Part shown: one piece after another, positions 61,822 through 64,000 of the stretch
Layout of the letters: each line of letters opens with the position of its first letter
How positions within the stretch are numbered: position 1 is the stretch's first letter
Assembly (NCBI RefSeq): GCF_027270315.1
Contig: NZ_CP114413.1
Location: 3,162,001 to 3,226,000 of the forward strand
Source: Streptomyces cinnabarinus
GTDB taxonomy: Bacteria; Actinomycetota; Actinomycetes; Streptomycetales; Streptomycetaceae
DNA: 64,000 bases
Direction of reading: 5' to 3'
Notes under the pieces: generated by a model
Told to the model about the DNA's origin: nothing
The model's database searches: none
The model's input: the letters and a program-made list of their open reading frames with translations, nothing else
Translations under genes and position numbers: made by a program

Positions 61822-64000
61822 CTACTGCTGAGGCAGCCTGTCCAGCTGGGCCTGGATTCGGGCGATGTCCTCGTCCGCCTTCGTCAGGCGGCCGCGGATC
61901 TTGTCCACGACGTTGTCCGGGGCCTTCGCCAGGAACGCCTCGTTGCCGAGCTTGGCCGTGGCCTGGGCCTTCTCCTTCTCCGCGGCGGCGAGGTCCTTCG
62001 CGAGGCGCTTGCGCTCCGCGGCGACGTCGATGGTGCCGGAGAGGTCGAGGGCGACCTCGGCGCCCGCGACCGGGAGGGTCGCCGTGGCCGTGAAGGCGTC
62101 GCCCTCGGGTTGGAGGCGCAGCAGCTGGCGGATGGCGGCCTCGTGCGGCGCCAGGGCCGTGCCGTCCAGGCTGAGGCGGGCCGGGACCCGCTGGCCGGGC
62201 TGGAGGCCCTGGTCGGCGCGGAAGCGGCGGACCTCGGTGATGACGGACTGGAGGCTCTCGATCTCCCGCTCGGCCGCCTCGTCCCGGAAGCCACTGTCCT
62301 TGGGCCACTCGGCGATGACGAGCGACTCGCCGCCCGTGAGGGTGGTCCAGAGGGTCTCCGTGACGAACGGGACGACCGGGTGCAGCATCTTCAGGGTGAC
62401 GTCGAGGACCTCACCGAGGACCCGCTGGGAGACCTCGGCCGGCTCGCCGCCCGCCTGGAAGGTGGTCTTGGACAGCTCGACGTACCAGTCGAAGACCTCG
62501 TCCCAGGCGAAGTGGAACAGCGCATCGGAGAGCTTCGCGAACTGGAAGTCCTCGTAGAGCGCGTCCACTTCGGCGACGACGGAGTTCAGGCGGGACAGGA
62601 TCCAGCGGTCGGTCGCCGACATGCGCGCGGCGTCCGGGAGTTCGCCCTCGACCGTCGCGCCGTTCATCAGCGCGAAGCGGGTGGCGTTCCAGATCTTGTT
62701 GGCGAAGTTGCGGGAACCCTGGACCCAGTCCTCGCCGATCGGGACGTCGACACCGGGGTTGGCGCCACGGGCGAGGGTGAACCTCAGCGCGTCGCTGCCG
62801 TACTTGTCCATCCAGTCCAGCGGGTTGACCGCGTTACCGAAGGACTTCGACATCTTCTTGCCGAACTGGTCACGGACCATGCCGTGCAGAGCGATGGTGT
62901 GGAACGGCGGGGTGCCGTCCATCGCGTAGAGGCCGAACATCATCATCCGGGCGACCCAGAAGAAGAGGATGTCGTAGCCGGTGACCAGGACGGAGTTCGG
63001 GTAGAACTTCGCGAGCGACTCGGTCTGTTCGGGCCAGCCGAGGGTGGAGAAGGGCCACAGGCCGGAGGAGAACCAGGTGTCGAGGACGTCGGTGTCCTGG
63101 TGCCAGCCCTCACCGGTCGGGGCCTCGTCGTCGGGTCCGACGCAGACGACCTCGCCGTTCGGGCCGTACCAGACCGGAATCCGGTGTCCCCACCACAACT
63201 GCCGTGAGATGCACCAGTCGTGGAGGTTGTCGACCCAGTCGAAGTACCGCTTCTCCATCTCCTGCGGGTGGATCTTGACGCGGCCGTCGCGGACGGCGTC
63301 ACCGGCGGCCTTGGCCAGCGGGCCGACCTTGACCCACCACTGCATGGACAGGCGCGGCTCGATGGTGGTCTTGCAGCGCGAGCAGTGGCCGACGGAGTGG
63401 ACGTAGGGCCGCTTCTCGGCGACGATCCGCCCCTCGGCGCGCAGGGCCGCGACGATCGCCGACCGCGCTTCGAGCCGGTCCAGGCCCTGGAAGGGGCCGT
63501 GGGCGGTGATGACGGCGTGCTCGTCCATGATCGCGATGGCCGGCAGGTCGTGCCGCTGGCCGATCTCGAAGTCGTTCGGGTCGTGCGCCGGGGTGACCTT
63601 GACGGCACCGGTTCCGAACTCGGGGTCGACGTGCTCGTCGGCGACGACCGGGATGGAACGGTCCGTCAGCGGCAGGCGGATGAGCTTGCCGACCAGGTGC
63701 TTGTACCGCTCGTCCTCGGGATGAACGGCGACGGCCGTGTCACCGAGCATGGTCTCGGCACGGGTGGTGGCGACGACGATGGTGTCGTCCCCCTCGCCGT
63801 ACTTCATGGAGACGAGCTCGCCGTCGTCGTCCTGGTACTCGACCTCGATGTCGGAGATGGCCGTCAGACAGCGCGGGCACCAGTTGATGATGCGCTCGGC
63901 GCGGTAGATCAGCTCGTCGTCGTAGAGCCGCTTGAAGATGGTCTGGACGGCCTGGGAGAGCCCCTCGTCCATGGTGAAGCGCTCGCGCGACCAGGCGACG
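61822..64000 (-). CDS. valS: Valyl-tRNA synthetase, C-terminal part (cut by window edge)
   Basis: The C-terminal ~726 residues of ValRS, which charges tRNA-Val. The frame is open to base 64000, so start and HIGH motif are outside the window. Visible parts: the editing domain (VATTRAETMLGDTAVAVHPED in parts), CISRQLWWGHRIPVWYG, the KMSKS motif in FGKKMSKSFGN, the anticodon-binding domain, and the C-terminal coiled-coil arm (LAKDLAAAEKEKAQATAKL; RGRLTKADEDIARIQAQLDRL). First gene of the folC-DUF4233-ndk group. Confidence 0.97.
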   Translation of the reverse strand, partial: VAWSRERFTMDEGLSQAVQTIFKRLYDDELIYRAERIINWCPRCLTAISDIEVEYQDDDGELVSMKYGEGDDTIVVATTRAETMLGDTAVAVHPEDERYKHLVGKLIRLPLTDRSIPVVADEHVDPEFGTGAVKVTPAHDPNDFEIGQRHDLPAIAIMDEHAVITAHGPFQGLDRLEARSAIVAALRAEGRIVAEKRPYVHSVGHCSRCKTTIEPRLSMQWWVKVGPLAKAAGDAVRDGRVKIHPQEMEKRYFDWVDNLHDWCISRQLWWGHRIPVWYGPNGEVVCVGPDDEAPTGEGWHQDTDVLDTWFSSGLWPFSTLGWPEQTESLAKFYPNSVLVTGYDILFFWVARMMMFGLYAMDGTPPFHTIALHGMVRDQFGKKMSKSFGNAVNPLDWMDKYGSDALRFTLARGANPGVDVPIGEDWVQGSRNFANKIWNATRFALMNGATVEGELPDAARMSATDRWILSRLNSVVAEVDALYEDFQFAKLSDALFHFAWDEVFDWYVELSKTTFQAGGEPAEVSQRVLGEVLDVTLKMLHPVVPFVTETLWTTLTGGESLVIAEWPKDSGFRDEAAEREIESLQSVITEVRRFRADQGLQPGQRVPARLSLDGTALAPHEAAIRQLLRLQPEGDAFTATATLPVAGAEVALDLSGTIDVAAERKRLAKDLAAAEKEKAQATAKLGNEAFLAKAPDNVVDKIRGRLTKADEDIARIQAQLDRLPQQ

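Overview
The window is high-GC actinobacterial chromosome and is almost certainly Streptomyces. Support comes from the codon bias, GTG starts, the RNase E layout with a central catalytic core, and the gene order comEC/comEA, leuS, nadD, proA/proB, obg-rpmA-rplU, rne, mre cluster, ndk, folC, valS. From memory this order matches the S. coelicolor SCO2566-SCO2615 neighbourhood. Most genes lie on the minus strand.

Layout. 1-6.9 kb: DNA-uptake genes comEC (cut by the window edge) and comEA, a DegV lipid-binding protein, a membrane protein and leuS, which is preceded by a 12-codon leucine-rich leader ORF and a terminator hairpin. 7.1-10.1 kb (+): a predicted heme membrane protein translationally coupled to a NuoF-like/ferredoxin fusion. 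10.1-11.0 kb: two identical tRNA-Ala(GGC) genes bracketing two small zinc-binding proteins. 11.1-16.5 kb: phosphatase, rsfS, an LCP-like protein with a 9-bp tandem repeat, nadD, two one-helix small proteins and an M48 protease. 16.5-21.5 kb: two membrane proteins sharing an N-terminal motif, proA, a conserved hypothetical and proB.

21.6-33.3 kb is a cell-wall glycopolymer block inserted between proB and obg. It holds a pyruvyltransferase-like protein, two paralogous membrane-anchored CDP-alditol phosphotransferase-like proteins, a GT2 glycosyltransferase, a Bcs1-type bifunctional CDP-ribitol synthase, a sulfotransferase-like protein and a Tat-exported PhoD-like phosphatase. Together they suggest a teichoic-acid-like polymer built on CDP-ribitol, possibly decorated and later recycled.

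33.5-41.1 kb: obg, rpmA, rplU, rne and a TIGR03936 protein. 41.1-49.0 kb is an accessory stretch: a repetitive membrane protein, a secreted collagen-like protein, two glycosyltransferases, a decayed arylsulfatase/formylglycine-generating-enzyme pair and a membrane protein. A degenerate second copy of the 3' end of the neighbouring radical SAM gene sits inside it, about 3.07 kb from the intact copy, which suggests an insertion scar. 49.1-64.0 kb: the radical SAM gene, a CYTH/CHAD protein, the cell-shape cluster rodA-mrdA-mreD-mreC-mreB, then ndk, a DUF4233 protein, folC and valS (cut by the window end).

The most unusual signals are the leuS leader/attenuator, the sulfatase-FGE graveyard with its flanking gene-end duplication, the repeated module around the RNase E core, the repetitive membrane protein, and the wall-polymer locus.
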